The translations under genes were made by a program, and so were the position numbers. Below the pieces are notes generated by a model. The model had not been told where the DNA came from. It was given only the letters and a program-made list of their open reading frames with translations, and ran no database searches. A stretch of 64,000 nt of DNA from CAZMVY01 sp964617875 (lineage in GTDB: Bacteria > Planctomycetota > Phycisphaerae > UBA1845 > PWPN01): the NCBI GenBank assembly GCA_964617875.1, contig CAZUAI010000023.1:4544-68543 (forward strand). Direction: 5' to 3'. Numbering within the stretch: the stretch's first letter is position 1; the number at the start of each line of letters is the position of its first letter. Below are positions 41,904 through 50,759 of this stretch, piece by piece.

Positions 41904-42554
41904 GTGGCTTTTCGGTTGCCCCGTCGCCACAATCCGGAGCACACGGGGCACACAAGCCAGAGCACCGCCGTGGTCGTCGGATACGGGCGTTCCGCCTCTG
42001 GAAATCAGGCATTCCGCTGGACGGAAGCCGGCGGAATGGTGGGACTGGGTGACCTTCCCGGCGGCGGTTTCGACAGCGCGGCGTACGGCGTTTCGGCGGA
42101 CGGGGCCGTTGTTGTGGGAAGCGGCCTTTCCGGGGCCGGCTACGAGGCGTTCCGCTGGACCGCGGCGGAGGGCATGGTGGGCCTCGGTTTTCTGCCCGGC
42201 GGAAGCGCCGGTTCCACCACCGGCGTGTCGGCCGACGGATCCGTGGTTGTAGGTTCTTCCGCGATCGGAGGCGGCGCCTACCGCGCGTTCATCTGGATGC
42301 CGACAAGCGGCATACGCAACTTGTACGAGTGTCTACGAGATGACGTCGGCCTAAGCTGTCCGCCGGGCTGGACCCTCGCGGATGCCATCGGTGTGTCCGC
42401 CGAGGGCCTCACGATTGTCGGGAACGGCACCGATTCCTACGGCTATCACCAGGCGTGGGTCGGCCATATACCTGAGCCGGCAACGCTGCTCCTTGTAATG
42501 CTGGGCGTCCTTCGTGTGAGTGGGCGACGGGGCAGGAACTTGATCACGGTCTGA
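41904..42554 (+). pseudogene. Truncated HAF-repeat protein with PEP-CTERM sorting tail
   Basis: The last 185 codons are clearly a HAF-repeat secreted protein: units such as GMVGLGDLPGG, SADGAVVVGSG and SADGSVVVGSS recur. The end, IPEPATLLLVMLGVLR followed by RRGR, is a PEP-CTERM anchor recognised by exosortase. But there is no signal peptide; the first 30 codons from ATG 41904 read through a palindromic repeat and look non-coding, and a full HAF protein would have more repeats before this point. I infer loss of the 5' half. The sequence upstream to 41690 shows no matching frame. Confidence 0.6.
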
Positions 42555-42762
42555 TCGTTACGCGGGGGCCGGCCCAAAACGCCCGCAGCTTGGACTATAT
42601 CCGCGGGTCGTTGTTTCGGTTCACGCCGGTTCAGTCAATGGAGGAGGTGTTTTGTCATGTCGCACTCTGATCGTGCGCGCCCTGGTCTGTGTGGTGGCGG
42701 GAACTCGCTACGCTCGCGCAGTCGTCAAGGGAATTCAGTGCCGCGGCGGATCGCGGCTGCGG

Positions 42763-42984
42763 TCAGCCGTACACGTCCAGTTGGCGGTTCGGGTTTGTCT
42801 TCGCGTTGGCACTGGCCAGTTGCTGGTCGAAGCCGCTCATCGCGGATTGCAGAAGTTTGAGGACGGCGGCACCCTCTTGTTTGGCCGCGTCCATCGCCTT
42901 GGCGGCGACCGCATACTGAATCTGGTTCGCCAGTTCGGCGGATTTCAGGCCCGTCATCGCAGTGACTACGCTTGCGGAATCCAT
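42763..42984 (-). CDS. YjfB-like putative motility protein
   Basis: 73 residues if started at ATG 42984. The core SVVTAMTGLKSAELANQIQY followed by AAKAMDAAKQEGAAVLKLLQSA fits the small YjfB family (about 60 residues), known from motile Firmicutes and others, usually sigma-D controlled in Bacillus. The mode of action is unknown. A longer frame to 43062 exists but its extra residues do not fit. There are no flagellar genes in the window; the chemoreceptor at 17133 is the only other motility-linked gene. Confidence 0.6.
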   Translation of the reverse strand: MDSASVVTAMTGLKSAELANQIQYAVAAKAMDAAKQEGAAVLKLLQSAMSGFDQQLASANAKTNPNRQLDVYG

Positions 42985-43681
42985 GATACTCGGGGAATCG
43001 GCAGCAGGCGCCACAGCCTTTTGCTCAAAGGCGCGGTGGCCGTATGCCATTATTCCGGCCATGTATTATCGGTCATTTGGCTTGGTCGCTCGACTCGTGG
43101 TGCAACGCCTTACGGGGCCGATTGTGTCCAGTGTATATCGTGAATTCGACGGTGCGGGCTTGGGTTGCGGTGGGGGATGGAGCGGCGACGCGAACCGGCG
43201 CGATGCGTGGTCGTGCTTTGGAGATGGCGGGGCGCGACAGCAGGTGCGTGAAGGGTCGGCGCTTCCCCGAAGAGGAAGGGGGGGCAAAAGTGGCAGGAGG
43301 GGAAGCGGACCTGTTACGAGAGTCAAGGCCTCGTCCGTTGGCGGGAGCGTGAGGTGGATACTCCATTATTACTCCGCCGGACGACAGTGCAGCGACGGCG
43401 TCGCGTTCGCCGGCTGGGGAGTTCGACGTTGCCCCGTTCGCCAAATGGGACTGACGCAACTCGAATGCAGGTTGCACGCGAACGCGGAGGGACTTGCACG
43501 CGGCGCGGGGATGTGCGAAGATAGGCAAATAGAAGAACGCGTTGGCCATGCAAGGAGAATGCGAAGGCCACGCGACGCGAGAAAAGTCTTTGTTCTCGCG
43601 AAGGTGCGGACGCGACAAGTTGCTATCGCGTGCTATGATTAATGCGGAGAGTCGACCAAGAGGCACTAGAAGGCCACGGCC
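42985..43681. other. 697-base gap without a recognised gene
   Basis: Open frames on both strands in this stretch have biased, Arg/Gly-rich translations and no family signal. A TATGAT box preceded by TGC lies at 43634-43639, about 45 bases before the DUF488 gene, and may be its extended -10 element. Confidence 0.5.
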
Positions 43682-44053
43682 ATGATTCAGATCAAGAACC
43701 TTTTTGACAAACCTGAGCCTGGTGACGGGATTCGCCTGTGGGTTGGTCCGGTGAATCTGACGAAGGACCTTGCGGCCTGGTGCAAGGTGGATCGTTGGTT
43801 GCAGGAAGGTTCGCCGTCGCTGGATCTGGCGGAGTGGTTTGACGAACACCCGGATGGCTGGGAGTACTTTCGCGGCAAGCACCACGAATCGCTGGCGCGC
43901 AACTGCTTCAGACCGCTGCTCCGCCGTCTCAGCCGCACGGCCATCGATGAGACCATCACGTTGCTGCACGCCGAGATGGATGCCGCACGGAACGCCGCGG
44001 TGTCGCTCTATGAATACCTCGTTGAGTTGCAGGCGCACTGCTCGGACGAGTAG
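43682..44053 (+). CDS. DUF488-family protein
   Basis: 123 residues, the size of DUF488 proteins. The start MIQIKNLFDKPEPGDGIRLWV and DLAEWFDEHPDGWEYFRGKHHESLA match the family pattern, and TLLHAEMDAARNAAVSLYEYL matches its C-terminal strand and helix. Some positions usually conserved (the WPRG motif after the first strand) are replaced here by GPVNLTKD, so this is a divergent member. Function is unknown. AGAAGG lies before the ATG. Confidence 0.7.
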   Translation: MIQIKNLFDKPEPGDGIRLWVGPVNLTKDLAAWCKVDRWLQEGSPSLDLAEWFDEHPDGWEYFRGKHHESLARNCFRPLLRRLSRTAIDETITLLHAEMDAARNAAVSLYEYLVELQAHCSDE

Positions 44054-44423
44054 CCCGATGCGAGGGGTCTGCCGTTGCCTTCCACAGGAGCAGAATAAAA
44101 GCATCGCTGTATTCCTGGATGGAGTCGCAAAAGGGTGTCCCAGCCAAGAGTCGCGGACGTTAGAGAATATCTCGAGAGGTATTGACTCCGATGCTGGGTG
44201 GCACGATAATTAAGTAGGAGTTGGTCGCAGCGAGGCCGGATTGTGCGTTGACCCGCAACTGGGGATGACGCGAGCCTCGCACTGCAGCGGTGCCCTCCCC
44301 GAGCGTTTCACCGCTGTGAGGACCAGAAATACGAGGGTGGCCGCCGACACCCACCTGCCCGGCCGTTGGCCAACCGGGTGACGGCGGCGAGGGGCCGAGG
44401 TTGACCCCGCCGGAGACGCAACC
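44054..44423. other. 370-base gap: promoter and long leader of the sigma factor gene
   Basis: Holds the promoter at 44182-44210 and about 200 bases of transcribed leader that can fold (for example CCCGG and CCGGG arms near 44369-44390). No frame in it looks coding. Confidence 0.5.
44182..44210 (+). promoter_or_regulatory. Sigma-70-type promoter for the extended sigma factor gene
   Basis: TTGACT at 44182-44187, a 17-base spacer and GATAAT at 44205-44210. The predicted start of transcription is near 44217, about 207 bases before ATG 44424. Confidence 0.6.
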
Positions 44424-46130
44424 ATGGCCAGGTATCGCCTGAAACCGATCGCGGAGCTGGCACACCAGCTGAGGCTCTCGCCCACGCGGCTGCGCCCGCG
44501 GCAGTTGGCCGGGGCGGAGTACCTGCTCGACCTCATCGAGGACGACAAGAGCTACCCGTACGACTTCGTCTGTTACCACATCACGGGCTACCGTGCGAAA
44601 CGCTCGGGGGGCAACGGCTCGCTCAACGGCAAGAACCTGATCGGGGACTTGGTTGAACTCGTCGAGGATCTGAGTTCGTGCCCTGTCGTCGATGCGGCCG
44701 CGGTGCCGCAGGCGACGTGGTCCACCGAACAGCTGGCTCGGCGGCTGAGTGTTTCGACGAAGACGATCTGTCGCTGGCGGCGTCGCGGGCTTGGCGGCCG
44801 GAAGCTCCGTTTTGCCGACGGCACGGTGCGGGTTGCGTTCCCCGAGCATTGCGTGCGTCGCTTTGTGCGGCGAAACCTCGATATGGTCCGGCGCGGGGCG
44901 GCGTTCAAGCAGCTTACGGAGGCCGAGAAGCAGCGAATGGTGGCACGTGCGAGGCAGATCCTCGCGCAGCGGCGCGTTCGGCTGCACGAGCTGTCGCAGA
45001 TGATCGCGGCGGAGATGCACCGGGCGGTCGAGACGGTCCGCTATACGCTGCGGCGGTTCGATCGGGACAACCCGGAGACGGCCTTGTTCAGCCGCGGCGA
45101 CCAGCCGATCGTGCGTCCGGAGGACCAGGCGCTCTACGACGCCTACCGCGCCGGGCGGCCGTTGCCGGCGATTGCGGCGGAGTTCGGGCGGTCGCTTTCC
45201 GCGACGGAGCAGGTGATTCGCGAGATCCGGGCGCGGCAGTTGCTGGCGCGCCCGTTGGATTACGTATACAGCCACGAGTTTGACGCGCCGAATGCCGACG
45301 AACTGATCTTTGCCGATCCGCCGGGCGGCGGCGCGGGGATATCGGGCCAGGCGGCGGAACACGAAGTGCCGCTGCACGCGTCCGTCGCGCCGCGGGACCT
45401 CCCGCCGTACCTTCGGGAGTTGTACCGCGAGCCTCTGCTGACGGCGGCGCAGGAGCGGTCGCTCTTCCGGCGGTACAACTACCTGAAGTTCAAGGCGGCG
45501 AAGCTCCGCAAGGCGATCGACCCGCTCGCGGTCACCGAGACGCAGTTGCGAACGGTCGAGGAACTGGTTGCGGCGTCCGAGGGCGTGAAGAACCGGATCA
45601 CGCGGGCGAACCTGCGCCTGGTGGTGAGCATTGCACGGCGGCACGTGGGCCGGTCGCCGGAGTTTCTGGAGATCGTGAGCGACGGCAACCTGTCACTGAT
45701 GCGGGCGATCGAGAAGTTCGACTACACGCGCGGGTACAAGTTCAGCACGTATGCTTCGTGGGCAATCATGCGGAACTACGCGCGGACGATCCCCGAGTCG
45801 ATGTACGAGGCCGGCCGCTATGTCACGAGCGCGGAGGAGTATCTCGACGCGGTGCCGGACACGCACGAGGCGCCGCGGGACACGCTCGAGGTCGAAAACG
45901 TCCGGAACGCCCTGGACCGCGGGCTTGCGGAGTTGCCGGAGCGCGAGCGGGCGATCCTCCGGCGGCACTTCGGCCTCAATGCCGAAGGCCAGGGGGAGAC
46001 GCTCGACCAGATCGGTCGCGGCTTCGGGCTGACCAAGGAGCGGATTCGCCAGATCGAGCGGCAGGCGATTCAACGGCTTCGCGAGGTGCTGACCGAGCAA
46101 GGCGCGGTGGCAGCCCTCGATACGGTCTGA
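44424..46130 (+). CDS. Sigma-70-family factor with long N-terminal extension
   Basis: 568 residues. Only the C-terminal 240 are sigma-like: a region 1.2-type start (YLRELYREPLLTAAQERSLF), region 2 at about 394-450 (NLRLVVSIARRHVG, EIVSDGNLSLMRAIEKFDY, FSTYASWAIMRNYAR) and region 4 at about 502-560 (RERAILRRHFGL, LTKERIRQIERQAIQRLR). Region 3 is reduced. The first 320 residues are unlike housekeeping sigma factors and contain at least two helix-turn-helix segments: STEQLARRLSVSTKTICRWR near 100 and PAIAAEFGRSLSATEQVIRE near 250. It may read DNA upstream of the core promoter or be held inactive by the extension. A strong promoter and a long leader precede it. Confidence 0.82.
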   Translation: MARYRLKPIAELAHQLRLSPTRLRPRQLAGAEYLLDLIEDDKSYPYDFVCYHITGYRAKRSGGNGSLNGKNLIGDLVELVEDLSSCPVVDAAAVPQATWSTEQLARRLSVSTKTICRWRRRGLGGRKLRFADGTVRVAFPEHCVRRFVRRNLDMVRRGAAFKQLTEAEKQRMVARARQILAQRRVRLHELSQMIAAEMHRAVETVRYTLRRFDRDNPETALFSRGDQPIVRPEDQALYDAYRAGRPLPAIAAEFGRSLSATEQVIREIRARQLLARPLDYVYSHEFDAPNADELIFADPPGGGAGISGQAAEHEVPLHASVAPRDLPPYLRELYREPLLTAAQERSLFRRYNYLKFKAAKLRKAIDPLAVTETQLRTVEELVAASEGVKNRITRANLRLVVSIARRHVGRSPEFLEIVSDGNLSLMRAIEKFDYTRGYKFSTYASWAIMRNYARTIPESMYEAGRYVTSAEEYLDAVPDTHEAPRDTLEVENVRNALDRGLAELPERERAILRRHFGLNAEGQGETLDQIGRGFGLTKERIRQIERQAIQRLREVLTEQGAVAALDTV

Positions 46131-46333
46131 TTCTGCCCCGGTATCGGCCTTCCCGCCGGTGTGTTTCCGTTCGCACAGTCTGGCATGTGGAGAGGGGTGT
46201 GTTACGGGCTCGCAAGTCGTTCGCTATCGTGGCGCGGACGTTCGTCGTGCCCGGCGACGGCGGGTCTTGTCGGCCGGCGCGCGCCCGGTCTGTCCGGGGG
46301 AGCGAGCGCGTCCCGCGTGACGAGATCCTGTGC

Positions 46334-46361
46334 TTGAGCGGGCGGTGCGTTGTGGTAGATT
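46334..46361 (+). promoter_or_regulatory. Sigma-70-type promoter with start point at the ATG of a small gene
   Basis: TTGAGC at 46334-46339, a 16-base spacer and TAGATT at 46356-46361. The expected start of transcription falls on the A of ATG 46368, implying a leaderless message. Confidence 0.5.
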
Positions 46362-46367
46362 GCCCCC

Positions 46368-46622
46368 ATGCGATACGCCCGTGCCCTGTGCGTTCTCGTT
46401 GCGTTGCTCCTGCCCTTCGCGGCGGTCCCAGCCGCCACGGTGCGAATCCAGCCGGTGCGGGGCTTTGAGCGGGTGGTGATTACGAAGCCCGTCGTGTTCG
46501 GCGTCGGCGTCGGGTGTGCGGGCCGGCATGCCGCCGGGAACGAGGCGAAATCCGGCTTTTGTGGGCCGATCCCAGCGAGCGTTGTGAAAGCGGTGGAGAT
46601 GCGATTGGAGGAGATACGATGA
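46368..46622 (+). CDS. Small exported peptide gene coupled to the URO-D gene
   Basis: 84 codons. The first 25 form a convincing signal peptide (RALCVLVALLLPFAAVPAA), followed by a short stretch with VVITKPVVFGVGVGCAG. The rest has no known match. The stop overlaps the ATG of the next gene (ATGA at 46619-46622), and GGAGGAG within its last codons is the ribosome site for that gene. It could be a real small secreted protein, or the start of a lost exported protein that now serves as a leader. Function unknown. Confidence 0.45.
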   Translation: MRYARALCVLVALLLPFAAVPAATVRIQPVRGFERVVITKPVVFGVGVGCAGRHAAGNEAKSGFCGPIPASVVKAVEMRLEEIR

Positions 46623-47776
46623 CATCGCGCGAGCGCGTATGGAAGGCCGTCAACCACGAGATCCCGGACCGCGTGCCGATCGACCTCGGCGGGTTCCAGA
46701 CCGGGATCCACAAGGCCGCGTATGCGGAGTTGCTCAAGCATCTCGGCATCACGGACACCGTCACGATCATGGACCCGGTGCAGGGGCTGGCCAGGCCGTG
46801 CGAGGCCGTGCTGGAACGGTTCCGCGTGGACACGCGCTACGTCTGCGCCCACGGCCCGGACGGCTTCAAAGGCGGCATCGAGCGGAACGTGCGTGACGGC
46901 CGCGCGTGGCTCGACCTAAGGGACGAGTTCGGCATCGTCTGGTCCACCCCCGAGGACCAGCAGATGTACATGGACATTTCGCACCACCCGCTTGCCCACG
47001 CGACGATCAAGGACATCGCCGCTTACCCGTTCCCGAAGGGCGGCGATCCGACGCGGTTCACCGGCGTCCGCGAGCAAGCCCAGCGGATGCGCAAGGACAC
47101 GCCGTACGCCCTCTGCACGGGCATCGGCGGCGTGGTCTACGAGTTCTGCTGGTACATGCGCGGGCTCGAGCAGTGGTTCTGCGACATGATCGAGAACCCG
47201 GCGTTCTGCGAGGCGCTTCTCGATCAGACGCTGAAGTACGGGACGGACTTCTACACGGGCTTCCTGAAGGAGGTCGGCGACCTCGTCGATGTCATCATGA
47301 TCGGCGACGACCTGGCCGGCCAGGGCGGACCGCTCTTTTCGCCGCAGTTCTATCGTGCGGTCGTGAAGCCGCGGCAGAAGCGGCTCGTGCAGCACATCAA
47401 GTCGTTGACAAAGGCGAAGATCTGGTACCACACGTGCGGGGCCTGCGGCGCGTACATCCCCGAACTGATCGACAACGGCGTAGACATCCTGAATCCGGTG
47501 CAGATCGGCCTGGAGGGCATGGCCCCCACAAGCCTCAAGCAACAGTTCGGTCGGCAGATCGTTTTCTGGGGCGGCGGCATCGACGCCCAGCACGTCCTGC
47601 CGGTTGCCACGCCCGCCGAGGTCCGCGAACACGTCCGCCGCAACATGGAGACCTTCAAGCCCGGCGGTGGCTATGTCTTCAACAACGTCCACAACATCCA
47701 GGCGGGCGTGCCCCCGGAGAACGTCGTGGCGCTGTTCGATGCCGCGTACGAGTTCGGGGCGTACGGGCCGGCGTGA
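46619..47776 (+). CDS. Uroporphyrinogen decarboxylase-family methyltransferase (MtaA/CmuA-like)
   Basis: 385 residues. The start MTSRERVWKAVNHEIPDRVPIDL is the usual opening of the MtaA/CmuA branch of the URO-D fold, and the end has YHTCGACGAYIPELIDNGVD with the His-x-Cys pattern that binds zinc and thiol substrates in this branch, then DILNPVQ. True haem-pathway HemE lacks that Cys. It should move methyl groups between a corrinoid protein and a thiol, or act on a related substrate; no corrinoid protein gene is next to it. The start is fixed by GGAGGAG and the four-base overlap with the preceding small gene. Confidence 0.85.
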   Translation: MTSRERVWKAVNHEIPDRVPIDLGGFQTGIHKAAYAELLKHLGITDTVTIMDPVQGLARPCEAVLERFRVDTRYVCAHGPDGFKGGIERNVRDGRAWLDLRDEFGIVWSTPEDQQMYMDISHHPLAHATIKDIAAYPFPKGGDPTRFTGVREQAQRMRKDTPYALCTGIGGVVYEFCWYMRGLEQWFCDMIENPAFCEALLDQTLKYGTDFYTGFLKEVGDLVDVIMIGDDLAGQGGPLFSPQFYRAVVKPRQKRLVQHIKSLTKAKIWYHTCGACGAYIPELIDNGVDILNPVQIGLEGMAPTSLKQQFGRQIVFWGGGIDAQHVLPVATPAEVREHVRRNMETFKPGGGYVFNNVHNIQAGVPPENVVALFDAAYEFGAYGPA

Positions 47777-47854
47777 GAGCCGGGCCTTGTGAGTCGCGGG
47801 CAGCGCGATCAACAGGATCGCTTGGCGCGACAGACAACCCGACCGCGGACAATC

Positions 47855-48892
47855 TCAGTTCGCCGCCGCGTCACCCTTCCTGTGCCTGGCGCCCTTCTCG
47901 CGGTGCGGTCGGGGCGGCGCGTCCGGCGCCGCCTTTGCGGACTTCTCGCCCTTGTGTTGCTCCTTGAACGCCTTGATTTCATCGTCGCTCAGCTTGCCAT
48001 CGCCGTTCGTGTCGGCTTGTGGAAACTTCTCGAGAAGCTTTGCGCGGGAGACGGCGGAATCGCCGTTCTGGGCCAGGAAGGCTTTCAGCTCATCATCGCT
48101 CAGCTTGCCGTTGTTGTCCGTATCGGCGGCGGGGAATCGCTTGAGAATCTCTGCGCGTCGCCTGGCGTCGCGCTCCTCCTTCAGCGCCTTCAGCTCGTCA
48201 TCGCTCAGCTTGCCGTCTTTGTCCTTGTCGGCGGTCGGATAGCGTTGGAGAAGCTCCGCGCGGTGCTTTTCCTGGAAGACGATCCGGAAGGCGTCCAGCT
48301 CCTCGTTGCTGAGTCGGCCGTCCCCGTTGGTGTCGGCCTCGGGGTGTTCCCTGATGATGCGGACGCGGATCCGCTCGCGGATCATCTCCCCCGGCTTGCC
48401 CTTGACGGTCAGCAGTTCGTCGTATTCCAGCTTGCCGCTGCCGTCCGTATCGAGTTCCGGGTGTTCCTTCATCAGCCGCTCGCTAAGGCCGTCCGGGGGG
48501 TTGGCCTTGAGAAACGCGCGGGCCTCTTCGGGGCTGAGCTTCCCGTCGGCGTTCGTGTCGGCCTCGGGGTGCTGCGCAAGCATCTCCTGCGCACGCTGTT
48601 CCCAGCCCGGCTTTACGCCGTCTTTGCCTCGACCATCGCTCTCCGGGCCGTGTCCCTTACGCAAGTCGGGGTGGGCTTGCATATACGCGCGGACCTCGTC
48701 GGGCGTCAGGCTGCCGTCGTTGTTGGCGTCGGCGTCGGGATGCCTGGCGAGGAGCTTCTGGAGCTTGTCTGCCGAGGGCCCTTTGGCCTTGCGGCCCGGC
48801 TGGGCATAGGCGGATTGCGGTGCGGTCAGGACGAGCCATGCGGCCGCGACCAGGATTCCGTAGCAGGTACCACCGGCGATCTTCCAGTTCAC
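47855..48892 (-). CDS. Secreted protein with seven EF-hand calcium loops
   Basis: 345 residues with a signal peptide (residues 1-30, GILVAAAWLVLTAPQSAYA). Seven EF-hand loops follow at about 40-45-residue intervals, for example DADANNDGSLTPDE, EADTNADGKLSPEE, ELDTDGSGKLEYDE and QADTNGDGKLSDDE; most are preceded by a repeated L-x2-HP or RFP motif. The C-terminal 35 residues are a basic Lys/Arg/Pro tail. It should bind calcium outside the cytoplasm, perhaps as a buffer or matrix protein. The start is GTG 48892, six bases after AGGAG. It is convergent with the URO-D gene. Confidence 0.85.
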   Translation of the reverse strand: MNWKIAGGTCYGILVAAAWLVLTAPQSAYAQPGRKAKGPSADKLQKLLARHPDADANNDGSLTPDEVRAYMQAHPDLRKGHGPESDGRGKDGVKPGWEQRAQEMLAQHPEADTNADGKLSPEEARAFLKANPPDGLSERLMKEHPELDTDGSGKLEYDELLTVKGKPGEMIRERIRVRIIREHPEADTNGDGRLSNEELDAFRIVFQEKHRAELLQRYPTADKDKDGKLSDDELKALKEERDARRRAEILKRFPAADTDNNGKLSDDELKAFLAQNGDSAVSRAKLLEKFPQADTNGDGKLSDDEIKAFKEQHKGEKSAKAAPDAPPRPHREKGARHRKGDAAAN

Positions 48893-49092
48893 GTGAGTCT
48901 CCTTCGCTGAACGAATCCTGAAAGCCAGTCCGGGCCGATTCCGGCCAACCGATGGCCGGTTCCTGCCCGACAGCTTTTCCTTTTTCGGAACGGCGGGCAG
49001 ACGCAGTTATTGCCGCCGGGATCGCGAACCTTGGGGTTGGTTGGGCGTCCAAAGGGGTAGGGGCACGCGGTAGCACGGCCAAGGTGGCTGGT

Positions 49093-49117
49093 TTGACCGC
49101 GCGACGCGTCGTATAAT
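49093..49117 (+). promoter_or_regulatory. -10 element with short-spaced -35-like box for the TPR protein gene
   Basis: TATAAT at 49112-49117, with TTGACC at 49093-49098. The spacer is only 13 bases, so the -35 assignment is doubtful. The leader before ATG 49182 would be about 58 bases. Confidence 0.4.
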
Positions 49118-49181
49118 CTCATAAGCGGCACAGTTGCAGGAGGTTGGGTGCAGGTGTCGATAAACCGAACAGGACGCTGAT

Positions 49182-50720
49182 ATGACTCGCCGGGAAGTCC
49201 AGATTGTGATACCGGTCGCCGTTGCCGTTGTGGCGGCGTGCGTATGGTCGTTGCCGGGTCAGGTTCGCCAGATCCAGGGCGGCAACGCCCTGGACGCGAA
49301 TCCGATGGTTGGTTCGGGGGGTATCAACTACGCCGCGCCGCCGCCTCCGATCAACCGTTCGAACGCGCTGATGACCCGGAACGTCGGCGCCGGGGCAGGG
49401 TTTCGGGGATATTCGCCAATCCGGGATACCAGCCAGTTCTGGGGCGCCCTGCCGTCGTCGCGACTTTCGCCCTTCAATGCCGATGGGATCAGCGTCGGCG
49501 ACCTCCTCGCGGGCCAGTCGAACTTTCAGCCGCGGCTCTACTACGATCCATCCCGCGCGGTGACAAGCAGCGGAAATGTGGATCGCCGCACGAATCCGGC
49601 GGGCATCCCCGGCGCGCGTGATCCGTATGTGGACCCGCGACGGCCGATGTACGCGGCGGCACCCGATCCCATTCCGTTTCGGCCGACGGGTATGCGCCAG
49701 CCGACCGGGGCAGGGATGGGCGTCGAGCCGGTCCTGCAACGCTACGGGAGTGCGCGGCTTTCGTCCAACCCGCAATCGTACAACGTGCCGTTGTCCAAGG
49801 CCCGCACCATGGACGTCGGTGCGGAGGCGGCGTCGCTTCGCCGTGGAGCGCGGACGGATCGTACGCCGTTCGAACTGGAGCCGGCCGCCGCTCCGCAGCC
49901 CGTGACGTCGCCGCTGGACCGTGTGCTGCAACCCGGCATCGCGCAGCCGGCAACTCCGCCCGGCGGTGTGCAGCCGCCGTCCGCCGCAGCTCCCGGCGAG
50001 GTCGTCGAGGTGCCGCCGGAGTGGCTGGGGCGCGATCTCTACCGGGACCTGTCGGCGGCCGCTGCAGCCGTGCGGGGCCGTACGCTTGCGGCATCCCTGA
50101 CCATGGGCGGGCCGGAGGCCAGCGGGGGCGTCGCTCCCGGCATCTACAGCCGGCACGCTTCGTGGGTGCAGGACTACCTCTCCAAGCCGTTGACGACGTT
50201 CGTCGGGTCGGCATCGACGTCCCTGAACAGCTATCTCTCCCGAGCGGAGCAGGATATACGCGACGGGAAGTACTATCGCGCGGCGAGCCTCTATCGCATG
50301 GCGGCGGGCGTTGATCCGGACAGCCCGCTTCCGTTGCTGGGCCGGGCGTTTGCGCTCGCGGCAGCGGGCGAGTACATGACGTCCGTGGACATGCTCTGCA
50401 AGGGGATCGAGCGGTTCCCGGCGATTGCGTACTTTCGGATCGACCTGAAGGCGTTCATTGCGGACGAACGTGTGCTGGACAGCCGCCGGGCCGAACTGGA
50501 GCGGCTGCTCAAGCAGAATGACGACTACCGCCTTCGCTTCCTGCTCGGGTATCTCGAGTATCAGAGCGGGTTCGGAGGCCCCGGCCTTGAGAACCTCGCG
50601 AAGGCCGCGCTCAAGGCCCCGGGCACATCGCCGATCTCACGGTTCCCGGAGTTGCTGCGGCGTGGACGGAGTGCGGCGGCGCCGCCGACGGGGACGCCTG
50701 TGCCGATGGACACGAAGTAG
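49182..50720 (+). CDS. Exported protein with TPR-like C-terminus
   Basis: 512 residues. An N-terminal hydrophobic segment (IVIPVAVAVVAACVWSLPG) should export it. It is followed by NALDANPMVGSGGINY, a motif I recall in many planctomycete exported proteins of unknown role. Residues 60-330 are low-complexity and rich in Pro, Gly and Arg. The last 170 residues contain TPR-like helices (YLSRAEQDIRDGKYYRAASLYRMAAGVDPDSPLPLLGRAFALAAAG region). It is probably a periplasmic or surface scaffold. A HEAT-repeat gene follows 39 bases later and two sugar-nucleotide genes follow that, all on the same strand. Confidence 0.65.
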   Translation: MTRREVQIVIPVAVAVVAACVWSLPGQVRQIQGGNALDANPMVGSGGINYAAPPPPINRSNALMTRNVGAGAGFRGYSPIRDTSQFWGALPSSRLSPFNADGISVGDLLAGQSNFQPRLYYDPSRAVTSSGNVDRRTNPAGIPGARDPYVDPRRPMYAAAPDPIPFRPTGMRQPTGAGMGVEPVLQRYGSARLSSNPQSYNVPLSKARTMDVGAEAASLRRGARTDRTPFELEPAAAPQPVTSPLDRVLQPGIAQPATPPGGVQPPSAAAPGEVVEVPPEWLGRDLYRDLSAAAAAVRGRTLAASLTMGGPEASGGVAPGIYSRHASWVQDYLSKPLTTFVGSASTSLNSYLSRAEQDIRDGKYYRAASLYRMAAGVDPDSPLPLLGRAFALAAAGEYMTSVDMLCKGIERFPAIAYFRIDLKAFIADERVLDSRRAELERLLKQNDDYRLRFLLGYLEYQSGFGGPGLENLAKAALKAPGTSPISRFPELLRRGRSAAAPPTGTPVPMDTK

Positions 50721-50747
50721 AAAGGTGCCCGTTCGCCCCTCCTGCGG

Positions 50748-50753
50748 TAGAAT
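50748..50753 (+). promoter_or_regulatory. Possible -10 element giving a leaderless message
   Basis: TAGAAT ends six bases before ATG 50760. No clear ribosome site or -35 box is present. Confidence 0.3.
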
Positions 50754-50759
50754 TGCGGG

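Noticed and set aside
43073..44104. A 343-codon minus-strand frame over the DUF488 gene
   Set aside because: No domain is recognised and its composition is that of a shadow frame. The plus-strand DUF488 protein has clear family motifs.
47900..48800. Direct nucleotide repeats resembling a tandem repeat array
   Set aside because: They encode successive EF-hand loops of one protein.
46368..50720. A defence system or phage island as the sought-after novel system
   Set aside because: No nuclease, helicase, toxin-antitoxin, reverse transcriptase, integrase or phage structural gene was found in this stretch or elsewhere in the window.
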